Notes under the pieces: model-generated
The model's database searches: none
Seen by the model: only the letters and a program-made list of their open reading frames with translations
Told to the model about the DNA's origin: nothing
Position numbers and translations under genes: made by a program
Part shown: one piece after another, positions 44,119-54,064 of the stretch
Position numbering within the stretch: the stretch's first letter is position 1
How the letters are laid out: each line of letters starts with the position of its first letter
Assembly (NCBI RefSeq): GCF_023276655.1
Contig: NZ_JALGRK010000001.1
Coordinates: 62,001 to 126,000, forward strand
Direction of reading: 5' to 3'
Source of the DNA: Olsenella intestinalis
GTDB lineage: Bacteria; Actinomycetota; Coriobacteriia; Coriobacteriales; Atopobiaceae
DNA length: 64,000 nt

Positions 44119-45825
44119 ATGGACACGCAACGTGGTCGCGCCTCGTGGCGCGGGCAGCTCACGCTTCGCGGCGTGGCGATCGGCAGCATTGGCTGCGTCA
44201 TCATCACGGCATCGTCGGCCTACACGGCGCTCAAGCTGGGCGCGCTTCCCTGGCCCATCGTGTTCGCGGCCGTGATCTCCCTCTTCTTCCTCAAGCTTCT
44301 GGGCAACGCGTCGCTCAACGAGGCGAACGTGACCCACACCATCATGTCGGCAGGCGCCATGGTCGCCGGCGGTCTGGCGTTCACCATTCCCGGCGCGTGG
44401 ATGCTGGGGCTGGGCGCGCAGTTTGGCTGGGTGGAGATCTTCCTGGTCGCGCTTGCCGGCACCGTGCTGGGGCTCGTGTGCACGGCCATCATCCACCGTC
44501 ACTTCATCGTCGACAACGAGCTCGAGTTCCCGACCGGAACCGCCGCGGCCGAGACGCTGCGCGCGGCCGAGACGGGCGGCAAGACCGGCGTGCAGCTCTT
44601 CTCGTCCATGGGCGTCGCGGCGCTGTGGGCGACGCTGAGGGACGCCCTTGGCGTGATGCCGGCGATGCTTCTGCAGCTGCCGATCCCGGGCGTTGCGTTC
44701 GGCATCTACAACTCGCCGATGATGCTGTCGGTGGGCTTCCTGGTCGGCATGGTGCCGCTGCTGTTCTGGTTCGGCGGCGCGGTGTTCGCGAACTTCGGCC
44801 TGATCTGGGGCGGAAGCGCCGCCGGGATCTGGAGCGTCGACGTGGCGCGCGGCATCGTGAGCAGCCTGGGCATGGGCCTCATGATGGGCTCGGGCCTCGC
44901 GACCGTGGCCAAGGACATCCTGCCCAAGGTGGGCGGCATCGCGCGCGGCCTGCGCGACAGCGCCGGCGCCGACGGGGACGGGGCCGCCCAGGCGAGCATC
45001 GTGACCGGCAGCCTCAAGACCGACGCGGGCCTGTTCGCGCTCGCGGCCGCCGTGGTGGCGGTGCTTGTTGGGTTCGTGCTCGGACTCGGTCCCGTGCCCG
45101 CGGTGATCGTCGTGCTCCTGACGTTCGTGACGACGATCATGAGCGCGCAGTCGTGCGGCCAGACGGGCATCGACCCGATGGAGATCTTCGGCCTGATCGT
45201 GCTTCTGGTCGTGGCGGCGCTTGGCCAGTCGACGCAGGTGCAGCTGTTCTTCGTGGCCGGCATCGTGGCCGTGGCCTGCGGCCTTGCCGGTGACGTCATG
45301 AACGACTTCAAGGCGGGCCACATGCTGGGCACCGACGCGCGCGCCCAGTGGCTGGGCCAGGCGCTCGGCGGCGTGCTGGGCGCCCTGGTTGCGGCAGGCG
45401 TCATGGTCGCGCTCGTGAGCGCCTACGGACCCGACGCGTTCGGGCCGGGCAAGGCGTTCGTGTCGGCGCAGGCGTCCGTGGTCGCGACCATGGTCTCCGG
45501 CATCCCGAGCGTCCCGGCGTTCGTGATCGGCATCGTGGCCGGCATCGCCCTCTACTGGGCCAAGCTTCCCGCCATGCTCGTGGGACTTGGCGTCTACCTG
45601 CCGTTCTACATGTCGTTCTCGAGCTTCCTCGGCGCGCTCGTCAAGTTCGTCTACGACAAGGTCCAGGCAGGCAGGCGCGCAGGGCTCTCCGAGTCGGAGC
45701 GCGCGGAGAAGACCGAGCGCGACGAGAACGCCGGGCTCGTGGTGGCCTCCGGCGTGCTCGGCGGCGAGTCCATCGCCGGCGTCGTGATCGCCCTTGTCTC
45801 GCTTTGCACGGGACTCATGGGCTAG
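44119..45825 (+). CDS. OPT-family oligopeptide transporter
   Basis: A 568-aa integral membrane protein with about 14 hydrophobic segments, of the OPT family (proton-coupled peptide or metal-chelate uptake). Family hallmarks are near the start (AYTALKLGALPWPIVFAAVISLF), then NVTHTIMSAG, ELEFPTGTAAAETL and the C-terminal LPFYMSFSSFLGALVKF. ATG follows AAAGGAGAACAT. A strong terminator is 25 bp after the stop. The substrate cannot be deduced. Confidence 0.9.
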   Translation: MDTQRGRASWRGQLTLRGVAIGSIGCVIITASSAYTALKLGALPWPIVFAAVISLFFLKLLGNASLNEANVTHTIMSAGAMVAGGLAFTIPGAWMLGLGAQFGWVEIFLVALAGTVLGLVCTAIIHRHFIVDNELEFPTGTAAAETLRAAETGGKTGVQLFSSMGVAALWATLRDALGVMPAMLLQLPIPGVAFGIYNSPMMLSVGFLVGMVPLLFWFGGAVFANFGLIWGGSAAGIWSVDVARGIVSSLGMGLMMGSGLATVAKDILPKVGGIARGLRDSAGADGDGAAQASIVTGSLKTDAGLFALAAAVVAVLVGFVLGLGPVPAVIVVLLTFVTTIMSAQSCGQTGIDPMEIFGLIVLLVVAALGQSTQVQLFFVAGIVAVACGLAGDVMNDFKAGHMLGTDARAQWLGQALGGVLGALVAAGVMVALVSAYGPDAFGPGKAFVSAQASVVATMVSGIPSVPAFVIGIVAGIALYWAKLPAMLVGLGVYLPFYMSFSSFLGALVKFVYDKVQAGRRAGLSESERAEKTERDENAGLVVASGVLGGESIAGVVIALVSLCTGLMG

Positions 45826-45850
45826 CTAACGCGCCCACAAGCGATTGCAG

Positions 45851-45892
45851 GGGGCCCGCACGGCGGTTCAGACCGTCATGCGGGCCCCTTTC
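45851..45892 (+). terminator. Rho-independent terminator of OPT transporter gene
   Basis: GGGGCCCGCA at 45851-45860 pairs with TGCGGGCCCC at 45879-45888, followed by TTTC; an inner GGCGGT/GACCGTC-like stem extends it. The remaining 320 bp to 46210 holds no supported gene. Confidence 0.85.
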
Positions 45893-46210
45893 ATGAATGC
45901 GGTGCGACTCGGGGCCTCTCCGTGCCTCCGGCCGTACGCAAAAGCACCCCTCCGTGGTAATTTCTCGAAAGGCGATGCGCAGTTTCGCACTCCCGTGGCA
46001 AGCACGGACGCCCCGGGAGCCGCTGGCGGCTCGCAAGGTTGCATAAACCGCAGAGGCCATCAGGGAATACGCCGTCGCGTATGCAGGCATGATCGACCGG
46101 CGGCGCGTTTCGCCCGCCACGGATTGCCACGGAGGGGCAGAATCGCAAAGCCGCAATCCAAATCTTGCCACGAGCGGGTGGTTTTGCGCGCGAGTCGCGC
46201 CTCCCCCGCG

Positions 46211-47686
46211 CTAGCCGACCCCGTCGTACTCGAGCAGACCGCCGTGGCCGCCCAGCACCTGCCAGTGCCCGGCGCCGAGCATCCGGAAGAGCTCCTCACG
46301 CTCGGCTCGCGCCAGCGCCGGCACCGAGTCAACCGACGTCATGAGGAACGGCGCCAGGTCGTTGAAGGCCTTCTGCACCTTGGTCTCGCCGTGCACGTTG
46401 ACGAAGACGTCGCCCGACACGCACACGTGCTGCCTCCGGTCCACGAGCACGGTCTCGCCGACGACGTGGCCGCCCGCGCCCTCCCACACCTCGAAGGCAA
46501 AGGGCGGCACCTCGAGCGTGACGGGACGTCCGGCCTCGTCGAGCGCGCGCGAGAGCGCGGCGTCGCCCCCGGCTGGGCGACCGCCCAGGCTCCGCATGGG
46601 GCCCGGGTCCGGCGCCTCGTAGAGCGTCGCGCGGTTCGTGATCCTGAGGTAGGGGTCGTGCAGGGGGTTCCGGGCGCGCCAGTCGGGCAGGCCCGCGCGC
46701 TGCATCCTAAACGTCTCGCGCGTGCGCTCGGTGGCCCACACCTCATCGAACAGGTCGCAGCAGCCCGCGTGGTCCAGGTCGCCGTGCGTGAGCACCATCA
46801 CGCGACGGCGCTCGTCCCACCCCGGCACGAGCCCGCGCAGCACGCCTGCGAGCTCCTCGCGGAAGAGCCGGTAGCCCGAGTCCACGACCAGCAGGCACTC
46901 ATCGCACTCGAACACCCAGACCGTGCACCCGCACGGCGGCTCGACCGACCAGCCGCGCGCACCCCCGGCCGTCACGAACGAGCCCACGCGCACGCGCTCC
47001 GCAAAGCGCTCCCCGCGGTTCTCGTCTATCATGATCGCAAAGCGCCGCAGGTAGTCGAAGGGCAGAAACGGGCTCGCCCCGGTCTGCTCGAGGTTCTGCA
47101 CGATGCGGTTCGCGCTGACCATGAGCCCGTGCTCGTCGGCCTCGGTGAGGTCGAAGCGCCGGCTCATCTCGCGCGCGAACGCCACGTAGAACAGGTTGTT
47201 GTCCAGGATGCGCGTCGTCTTGTCGTAGGGCACGAGATGCGTCGGGCAGATCCTCTGCGCGTCCTCGATGAAGCCGCCGAGAAGAGCCTCATCCTCGACG
47301 TAGAGGCCCATCTCAACGTGCTGGACCTCGCCGGGCGTGCCCTCGCCCTCGACCCGCGCGTTGACGTAGGTGATGTTGAGCGCGTACTCGTCGATCAGCT
47401 CGAGCGCGGGGCGAAGCGCCCCAGGCGCGTTGGCCATCTCGAACTCGACGAGTCGCACGGTCCCCACGCGGCTCTGCGTCGGGAACAGCCCGAGCTCCAT
47501 CAGGCGCCGCTCGGCCGCCACAAGCGCCTCCGCCGTGCCCTCCACCTCCACGAAGCAGGTGTGCACGTCGACGATCTTGTTGTAGCTCACACGCATGATG
47601 TCGAGGCCGAGCTCCCCGAAGACGCGGTCCGCCTCCAGGAACGCCCCCTCGCTGTCGCGCAGTACGACGGCGAACTCGCGCCTCAC
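46211..47686 (-). CDS. ACT-ACT-metallo-beta-lactamase fold protein
   Basis: A 491-aa protein with an uncommon layout. Two ACT-like regulatory domains come first (about 1-70, FAVVLRDSEGAFLEADRVF; 76-145, VRLVEFEMANAPGALRPAL). A linker region follows, then a metallo-beta-lactamase domain (about 235-485) with metal motif THGDLDHAG, Asp in VDSGYR and later His residues (GGHVVGE, GGHGG). ACT domains usually sense amino acids, so the hydrolase may be controlled by one. GTG 47686 overlaps the AAA ATPase stop (GTGA), with GGAGG upstream. It ends the branched-chain operon. Confidence 0.75.
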   Translation of the reverse strand: MRREFAVVLRDSEGAFLEADRVFGELGLDIMRVSYNKIVDVHTCFVEVEGTAEALVAAERRLMELGLFPTQSRVGTVRLVEFEMANAPGALRPALELIDEYALNITYVNARVEGEGTPGEVQHVEMGLYVEDEALLGGFIEDAQRICPTHLVPYDKTTRILDNNLFYVAFAREMSRRFDLTEADEHGLMVSANRIVQNLEQTGASPFLPFDYLRRFAIMIDENRGERFAERVRVGSFVTAGGARGWSVEPPCGCTVWVFECDECLLVVDSGYRLFREELAGVLRGLVPGWDERRRVMVLTHGDLDHAGCCDLFDEVWATERTRETFRMQRAGLPDWRARNPLHDPYLRITNRATLYEAPDPGPMRSLGGRPAGGDAALSRALDEAGRPVTLEVPPFAFEVWEGAGGHVVGETVLVDRRQHVCVSGDVFVNVHGETKVQKAFNDLAPFLMTSVDSVPALARAEREELFRMLGAGHWQVLGGHGGLLEYDGVG

Positions 47687-48972
47687 AAGCGCACCTCCGC
47701 ACCCGCGGCGCCGCCCACGCCCGCCTCGCGCTCGCGCACGAGCCGGTCCACGAACTGCCTGGCCCCGCGGGCGCTCCGCCCGCCGCGCCTCGTCGCGAAG
47801 CGCTCCGCCTCGAGCGCGAGCTCCTCCTCGTCCACGTCGAGCCCCTCGTCCGCGGCCAGGCGCCGCACGATCTCGAGGTACGCCTCCTTGTCCGGCCGCA
47901 GGAACGTCACGCGGATCCCAAAGCGGTCCGACAGCGAGATGATCTCCTGGATCGTGTCGCTCCGGTGCACGTCGTCGCCCTCCCGGTCACTGAACCGCTC
48001 GCGCACCAGGTGGCGCCGGTTGCTCGTCGCATAGATCACGACGTTGTCCGACTTCGCCGACACCGACCCCTCCAGGATCGCCTTGAGCGCGGCGAAGTTG
48101 TCGTCCTGCGCCGAGAACGACAGGTCGTCGATGAAGATCACGAACTTCAGCGGGTTTCTCGTCAGCTCGTCGAGAAGAGCCGGAATCTCGCGCAGCTGCT
48201 CCTTGCGGACCTCGAGAATGCGCAGGCCCTCGCCCGCCAGCTCGTTGGCAACCGCCTTGATCGTGGAGCTCTTCCCCGTGCCCGCGTCCCCCGTGAGCAG
48301 GATGTTCGCAGCCGGAAGCCCCGCGAGCAGCGCGCGGGTGTTCTCGAGGATGACGCCCTTCTCGCGCTCGTAGCCCACGAGCTCGCACAGGCGCTGCGCG
48401 TCGGGGTGGCGCACCGGCACGATCTCGCCCCCCTCCACGCGAAACACGTGGTAGCGGGCGTAGATGCCAAAGCCCTCGACGCCGATGCGCGCAAGCCGCT
48501 CGCGATAGGTCGCCGCGAGGTCGACCGACCCCGCGCCAAAGCCGGGCAGCGCCTCGCGCATCTGCGCGGGAAGCCCGCCCGTGAGGTCCGCCGCCGTCAG
48601 GTCGCACACGCGCTGCAGGCCTGCGAGCTCGCCGCGCGCCGCCGCCTCCACGGCCTCGCCCGCATCTCGCCCCTCGGCCACGGCCAAGAGGTAGGCGTTC
48701 TCGTCCTCGAGCACCGCGTCGCGCACGTAGTCGGCAAGCGTCGCCGCGCCCGCCGCGTACAGCCGCGAGACGAACTCGGCGTAGGCCATCGACAGCTCGT
48801 AAGCGTCGGCGTGCGCCATCGCGTCGTCGCCGGTCTCCTCGCCCGCGGCCAGCACGGCCGCGCGCGCCAGCGCCTCGTTCAGCGCCCCGATCACCTCGTC
48901 GGCAAGCAGCGCGCGAAACACCGCCAGCGTGCTCAGGCGGAAGTGGATGTCACTCAGCGTCCTCGCGTCCAT
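47683..48972 (-). CDS. DUF815-type AAA+ ATPase
   Basis: A 429-aa ATPase of the DUF815 group. Walker A is TGDAGTGKSST near residue 229, Walker B FVIFIDDLSF near 285, and the sensor-1 Asn in VIYATSNRRHL. The N-terminal 190 residues are helical. ATG 48972 begins 4 bp after the ilvD stop, and its own stop overlaps the next start, so it is translated with the ilv genes. Role unknown; members are often described only as predicted ATPases. Confidence 0.8.
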   Translation of the reverse strand: MDARTLSDIHFRLSTLAVFRALLADEVIGALNEALARAAVLAAGEETGDDAMAHADAYELSMAYAEFVSRLYAAGAATLADYVRDAVLEDENAYLLAVAEGRDAGEAVEAAARGELAGLQRVCDLTAADLTGGLPAQMREALPGFGAGSVDLAATYRERLARIGVEGFGIYARYHVFRVEGGEIVPVRHPDAQRLCELVGYEREKGVILENTRALLAGLPAANILLTGDAGTGKSSTIKAVANELAGEGLRILEVRKEQLREIPALLDELTRNPLKFVIFIDDLSFSAQDDNFAALKAILEGSVSAKSDNVVIYATSNRRHLVRERFSDREGDDVHRSDTIQEIISLSDRFGIRVTFLRPDKEAYLEIVRRLAADEGLDVDEEELALEAERFATRRGGRSARGARQFVDRLVREREAGVGGAAGAEVRL

Positions 48973-48976
48973 GGCG

Positions 48977-50632
48977 CTACCCCAGCGTGGCGCCCGAGGC
49001 ACCCGAGCCCACGAGCCTCGCGTAGCGCGCGAGGTAGCCCGAAAGCTCCTTCTTCTTCGGCTCGAACGCGGCCATGCGCCGCTCGAGCTCCTCGTCGTCA
49101 ACCAGCAGGTCGATCCTGTGGTTGGGGATGTCGATCCTGATGGTGTCGCCCTCCTCGACCACGCCGATGGGTCCGCCCGCCGCGGCCTCGGGGCTCACGT
49201 GCCCCACGCACGCGCCGCGCGTCGCGCCCGAGAAGCGCCCGTCGGTCACGAGCGCCACGCTCTCGCCTAACCCCATGCCCTGGATGGCCGAGGTCGGGTT
49301 CAGCATCTCGCGCATGCCGGGGCCGCCCTTCGGCCCCTCGTAGCGGATCACGATCACGTCACCGGGGCGAATCTCGCCCGCGTTGATGGCCGCCTGCGCG
49401 TCCTCCTCGCACTCGAACACGCGCGCCGGACCCTCGTGGACCAGCATGTTCTCGGCCACGGCCGACCGCTTCACGACCGACCCCTCGGGCGCGAGGTTGC
49501 CCGTGAGCACGGCGATGCCGCCGGTCTTCGAGAAGGGCTTCTCCGTGGGCCGGATCACGTCCTCGTCCAGGTTCTTCGCCCCGGCCAGGTTCTCGCCCAC
49601 GGTGTGCCCGGTCACGGTCATGCAGTCGCGCCTGAGCAGACCCAGCTTGTCAAGCTCGGCCATCACGGCCCTCACGCCGCCGGCCTCGTCCAGGTCCTCC
49701 ATGTACGTCGGCCCCGCCGGCGCCAGGTGGCAGAGGTTGGGCGTGCGAGAAGAGACTTCGTTCGCGACCGAGAGGTCGAGCTCAACGCCGCACTCCCTCG
49801 CGATCGCGGGCAGGTGCAGCATGGTGTTCGTCGAGCACCCGAGCGCCATGTCGACGCACATCGCGTTCATGAGCGCGTCCTCGCTCATGATCTGGCGCGC
49901 GGTGATGCCGCGCCTGAGCATCTCCATGACGGCCATGCCCGCGTGCTTGGCGAGCTCGAGGCGCCTCGAGTACACGGCCGGGATCGTGCCGTTTCCGGGA
50001 AGCGCCATGCCGATGGCCTCGCAGAGGCAGTTCATCGAGTTCGCCGTGTACATGCCCGAGCACGAGCCGCACGTGGGACACGCCTTGCACTCCCACTCGT
50101 GCAGGCGCTCCTCGTCGATCTTGCCTGCCATGTAGGCGCCCTGCGCCTCGAACATGGAGGAGAGCGACGTCTTGTGCCCGTCGATGCGCCCGGCGAGCAT
50201 GGGTCCGCCCGACACGAAGGTGCACGGCAGGTCGAGCCGCGCCGCTGCCATAAGCAGGCCCGGCACGTTCTTGTCGCAGTTGGGCACCATCACGAGCGCG
50301 TCGAAGCCGTGGGCCATCGCCATGGCCTCGGTCGAGTCGCAGATCAAATCGCGCGTCACGAGCGAGTACTTCATGCCCACGTGGCCCATCGCGATGCCGT
50401 CGCAGACGGCGATCGCGGGAAAGACCACAGGCATGCCGCCCGCCATGGCGACGCCCATCTTGACGGCCTCGACCACCTTGTCAATGTTCATGTGGCCGGG
50501 CACGACCTCGTTGAAGGAACTCACGATTCCCACCAGAGGACGCTCGATCTCCTCGTCGGTCCAACCCAGGGCGTGGTAGAGCAGGCGGTGCGAGGCGTTC
50601 TCGGGGCCGCGCTTGATCGCGTCAGACTTCAT
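48977..50632 (-). CDS. ilvD: Dihydroxy-acid dehydratase
   Basis: A 551-aa Fe-S enzyme that dehydrates 2,3-dihydroxyisovalerate and 2,3-dihydroxy-3-methylvalerate, the third common step to Val, Leu and Ile. Cluster Cys residues lie in [10 protein letters not shown] and [22 protein letters not shown] 50632 follows AAGGGAG. Fourth enzyme gene... of the leuA-ilvB-ilvN-ilvC-ilvD order, 84 bp after ilvC. Confidence 0.95.
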   Translation of the reverse strand: MKSDAIKRGPENASHRLLYHALGWTDEEIERPLVGIVSSFNEVVPGHMNIDKVVEAVKMGVAMAGGMPVVFPAIAVCDGIAMGHVGMKYSLVTRDLICDSTEAMAMAHGFDALVMVPNCDKNVPGLLMAAARLDLPCTFVSGGPMLAGRIDGHKTSLSSMFEAQGAYMAGKIDEERLHEWECKACPTCGSCSGMYTANSMNCLCEAIGMALPGNGTIPAVYSRRLELAKHAGMAVMEMLRRGITARQIMSEDALMNAMCVDMALGCSTNTMLHLPAIARECGVELDLSVANEVSSRTPNLCHLAPAGPTYMEDLDEAGGVRAVMAELDKLGLLRRDCMTVTGHTVGENLAGAKNLDEDVIRPTEKPFSKTGGIAVLTGNLAPEGSVVKRSAVAENMLVHEGPARVFECEEDAQAAINAGEIRPGDVIVIRYEGPKGGPGMREMLNPTSAIQGMGLGESVALVTDGRFSGATRGACVGHVSPEAAAGGPIGVVEEGDTIRIDIPNHRIDLLVDDEELERRMAAFEPKKKELSGYLARYARLVGSGASGATLG

Positions 50633-50716
50633 GGTGCTCCCTTCCAGAAGCGGCCGGGTCGCCCCGGCCGCCACGTTGCTCGCTTGTCGCGTGGGCGCCG
50701 TCGCGCCGCGGCTCGG

Positions 50717-51736
50717 CTAGTTGTTGACTAGCTTATCGCTATCGTTCCACGAGTACATCTCGCGGATCTCGGCGCCGACCTTCTCGAGCTGCTGCTCGGC
50801 CTCGAGCTGGCGCATCATCTTGAAGTGCACCTGGCGCGACTCGCCGCTCATGTCGAGCAGGAACTCCTTGGCGAACGACCCGTCCTGGATGCGCCTCAGG
50901 TTCTCGCGCATGCCCTCGCGGGCGGCCTCGGTGATGACGCGCGGGCCGCTCGTGTAGTCGCCGTACTCGGCGGTGTTCGAGATCGAGTAGCGCATGCCGG
51001 CGAAGCCCGACTCGTAGATGAGGTCGACGATGAGCTTCATCTCGTGCACGCACTCGAAGTAGGCGTTGCGCGGGTCGTAGCCAGCCTCCACGAGCGTCTC
51101 GAAGCCGGCCTTCATGAGGTCGGTCACGCCGCCGCAGATGACGTTCTGCTCGCCGAAGAGGTCGGTCTCGGTCTCGGTGCGGAAGTCGGTCTCGAGCAGC
51201 GCCGCCCTCGCGCCGCCGATCGCCGCGCCGTAGGCGAGCGCCAGGTCGAAGGCGTCGCCGGTGGCGTCCTGGTGCGCGCAGACCAGGCACGGCGTGCCCT
51301 TGCCGGCCAGGTACTCCGAGCGCACGGTGTGGCCCGGGGCCTTCGGCGCGACCATGATGACGTTCACGTCCGCCGGCGGAACGATGCAGCCGTAGTGGAT
51401 GTTGAAGCCGTGGGCGAAGGCGAGCGTCTTGCCGGCCGTGAGGTTCGGCGCGATGTCCTGGGCGTACATCTTGGCCTGCAGCTCGTCGTTGATGAGGATC
51501 ATGATGATGTCGGCCCACGCCGCTGCCTCGGCGTTGCTCACGACCTCGAGGCCCTGCGCCTCCGCCTTCGCGCGCGACTTCGACCCCTCGTACAGGCCGA
51601 CCTTCACGTCGACGCCGGAGTCCTTGAGGTTGAGCGCGTGCGCGTGGCCCTGCGAGCCGTAGCCGATGATGGCGACGCGCTTGCCGTCGAGGCGCGAGAC
51701 GTCGCAGTCCTGCTCGTGGAACATCCTGAATGCCAT
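50717..51736 (-). CDS. ilvC: Ketol-acid reductoisomerase
   Basis: A 339-aa class I enzyme that isomerises and reduces acetolactate with NAD(P)H. The Rossmann motif is [14 protein letters not shown], with [12 protein letters not shown] after the second strand; the Ser residues at the beta-2 loop suit NADPH. The C-terminal knotted domain has the metal ligands ([22 protein letters not shown]). ATG follows AAAGGGG. Terminal Asn-rich ending KLVNN is normal. Confidence 0.95.
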   Translation of the reverse strand: MAFRMFHEQDCDVSRLDGKRVAIIGYGSQGHAHALNLKDSGVDVKVGLYEGSKSRAKAEAQGLEVVSNAEAAAWADIIMILINDELQAKMYAQDIAPNLTAGKTLAFAHGFNIHYGCIVPPADVNVIMVAPKAPGHTVRSEYLAGKGTPCLVCAHQDATGDAFDLALAYGAAIGGARAALLETDFRTETETDLFGEQNVICGGVTDLMKAGFETLVEAGYDPRNAYFECVHEMKLIVDLIYESGFAGMRYSISNTAEYGDYTSGPRVITEAAREGMRENLRRIQDGSFAKEFLLDMSGESRQVHFKMMRQLEAEQQLEKVGAEIREMYSWNDSDKLVNN

Positions 51737-51818
51737 GGTGGAACCCCTTTCGATTGGAACGGTCGCGGCTGGCGGCCGCGTGTCCGCAAGTACCCTAAAG
51801 ACGCCGAGAAGAGCGTGC

Positions 51819-52331
51819 CTACTGGACCGTGGCGACGTTCCGGCGCATGACGGTCTTGCCGCGCTCGAGCGAGATGATGCCCGTGCGGCAGACCTCGAGG
51901 ATCTCGAAGTCGCGCATGAGGTCGATGAAGTTGTCGACGCGCCTGCTCTGCCCCGCGAGGCGGAACACGATCGAGTCGCGCGTGTAGTCGACGACCTTCG
52001 CGTGGAACGCGGCCGCGGCGTCGAGCACCTGCGAGCGCGTCTCCTCATGGTTCGCGACCTTGATGAGCAGAAGCTCGCACGAGATCGAGTCGTCCGGGTC
52101 GAACTCCTTGAAGCTGATCACGTCGGGCAGCTTCGCAAGCTGGGCCACGAGCTGGTGCTCGGCGCGATCCTCGCCCATGAACTGCACGGTGATGCGCGAC
52201 AGCTCCTCGGTCTCGGTCTCCGAGACCGTGAGCCCCGTGATGTTGAACTGGCGGCGACGGAACATGCTCGTCACGCGGTTGAGCACGCCGTACTCGTTGC
52301 GCACCATGATGGCGATGCTGTAGGACCTCAT
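51819..52331 (-). CDS. ilvN: Acetolactate synthase small (regulatory) subunit
   Basis: A 170-aa regulatory subunit giving valine feedback control of IlvB. The N-terminal ACT domain ([24 protein letters not shown], with [12 protein letters not shown]) is typical, followed by a C-terminal ACT-like domain. It starts 2 bp after the ilvB stop, so subunits are co-translated. A GAGAAGAGC copy lies in the gap to ilvC (51806-51814). Confidence 0.93.
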   Translation of the reverse strand: MRSYSIAIMVRNEYGVLNRVTSMFRRRQFNITGLTVSETETEELSRITVQFMGEDRAEHQLVAQLAKLPDVISFKEFDPDDSISCELLLIKVANHEETRSQVLDAAAAFHAKVVDYTRDSIVFRLAGQSRRVDNFIDLMRDFEILEVCRTGIISLERGKTVMRRNVATVQ

Positions 52332-52333
52332 GG

Positions 52334-54028
52334 CTACTCCCCCATTCTCGCCTTGATGTCTTCCTGGTCGACGATGAGCTCGTCCATCGACGCCCCGATC
52401 TGCAGGGCCGGCAGCACGAGCTCGTCCGCGTCGATCGGGCATTCGATAAGAGCCGGGCCCTTCGTCGCGAGCGCCTCGGCAAGCGCGGCCTCGAACTCCT
52501 CCGGAGTCTCCACGCGACGCCCCTCGGCTCCCATGGCCTGGGCCACGCGCACGTAGTCGACCTTGCGGTCGAGCGTCGTCTGCGAGTAGCGCTTGTCCAT
52601 GAACAGCGACTGCATCTGGCGCACCATGCCGAGCACGCCGTTGTTGAGCAGCACGACCGTGATGGGCAGCTCGTGGTCGGCGGCGGTCACGAGCTCGGCC
52701 ATGTCCATCGCGAACGAGCCGTCGCCCGTGATGAGGATCGTCTGCTCGCCCGTCGACAGCGCCGAGCCGACCGAGGCACCCATGCCGAAGCCCATCGTGC
52801 CGAGGCCGCCGGAGGTGACGAAGGTGCGCGGCCTCGAGAAGGAGAGGTACTGCGCCGCCCACATCTGGTGCTGGCCTACGTCGGTCACGACGCGCATCTC
52901 CGGCTCGCGCAGCCGGTTGATGGTCTCCATCACGGTGCGCGGCGTGAGGATGCCCTCGCGCCTGTCCGCCAGCTCCCGCTCCGTGGCGACAAGCTCCTCC
53001 ACCTTGGCCCTCCACTGAGGACGCTCGCTCTTCTCGACCATGTCGATGAGGCGGGCGAGGGAGGCCTTGATGTCGCCGTGGACCTCGACCTGGTCGTCGA
53101 GGGTCTTAGAGAGCTCGGAGGAGTCGATGTCGACGTGGACGACCGTGCCGTTCGCGGGGAAGGTCAGGCGGTTGCCCGTCGAGCGGTCGTTGAAGCGGCA
53201 GCCGAGCGCGATGAGGCAGTCGGTGCGGTTCATGGCCTTGGTCGCGGCGTAGTGGCCGTGCATGCCCTGCATGCCAAGGAAGCCCGGCGTGTCGGTCGGG
53301 ATGGCCGAGACGCCCATGAGCGAGCAGCCGAGCGGGGCGCCGATCTTCTCGGCGAGCGCCACGACCTCGGCGCCCGCGTCGGACGAGACGGTGCCGCCGC
53401 CGAAGTAGATGAACGGGCGCTTGGAGGCGTTGATGGCCGCCGCGGCGCGCTCGAGCTCATCGTCGCTCGCCGGCGCGCGGCTCGGCTCGCCCACGGCGGG
53501 CAGCTTCTCGTAGGGGCACGGCGAGGCCTGGACGTCCTTGGGGATGTCGACGAGGACGGGGCCCTTGCGGCCAGAGTTCGCGAGCTCGAAGGCCTCGCGC
53601 ACGATCTCCTGCAGGCGGCTGCCGTCGCGCACGAAGTAGTTGTGCTTGGTGATGGGCAGCGTGACGCCCGTGATGTCGAGCTCCTGGAAGGCGTCGGTGC
53701 CGATCATGGCGTTGCTGACGTTGCCCGTGATCGCCACGAGCGGGATCGAGTCGAGGTAGGCCGTCGCGATGCCCGTGACGAGGTTCGTGGCGCCGGGCCC
53801 CGACGTGGCGATGACGACGCCGGTCTTGCCCGTGGCTCGCGAGTAGCCGTCGGCCGCGTGGCACGCGTGCTGCTCGTGGGTCGTCTCGATGTGGTGAATC
53901 TCGTCCGCGCGGTCGTACAGCGCGTCGTAGATGTCGAGCACCGTGCCCCCGGGGTAGCCGAAGACCGTGTCGATCCCCTGGTCGATGAGCGTCTGGACCA
54001 GGACCTGTGCACCGTTTCTGCCTGTCAT
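52334..54028 (-). CDS. ilvB: Acetolactate synthase large (catalytic) subunit
   Basis: A 564-aa ThDP enzyme that condenses two pyruvates, or pyruvate and 2-oxobutyrate. Features: FGYPGGTVLDIYDAL and the catalytic Glu in THEQHACHAADGYSRATGK, GPGATNLVTGIATAY, and the ThDP-Mg motif GDGSFAMDMAELVTA...NNGVLGMVRQ. It starts 36 bp after leuA, and ilvN follows directly. Confidence 0.95.
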   Translation of the reverse strand: MTGRNGAQVLVQTLIDQGIDTVFGYPGGTVLDIYDALYDRADEIHHIETTHEQHACHAADGYSRATGKTGVVIATSGPGATNLVTGIATAYLDSIPLVAITGNVSNAMIGTDAFQELDITGVTLPITKHNYFVRDGSRLQEIVREAFELANSGRKGPVLVDIPKDVQASPCPYEKLPAVGEPSRAPASDDELERAAAAINASKRPFIYFGGGTVSSDAGAEVVALAEKIGAPLGCSLMGVSAIPTDTPGFLGMQGMHGHYAATKAMNRTDCLIALGCRFNDRSTGNRLTFPANGTVVHVDIDSSELSKTLDDQVEVHGDIKASLARLIDMVEKSERPQWRAKVEELVATERELADRREGILTPRTVMETINRLREPEMRVVTDVGQHQMWAAQYLSFSRPRTFVTSGGLGTMGFGMGASVGSALSTGEQTILITGDGSFAMDMAELVTAADHELPITVVLLNNGVLGMVRQMQSLFMDKRYSQTTLDRKVDYVRVAQAMGAEGRRVETPEEFEAALAEALATKGPALIECPIDADELVLPALQIGASMDELIVDQEDIKARMGE

Positions 54029-54064
54029 GCGCGGATCGCCCCCTCTCGATGGGAATCCTGTGTG

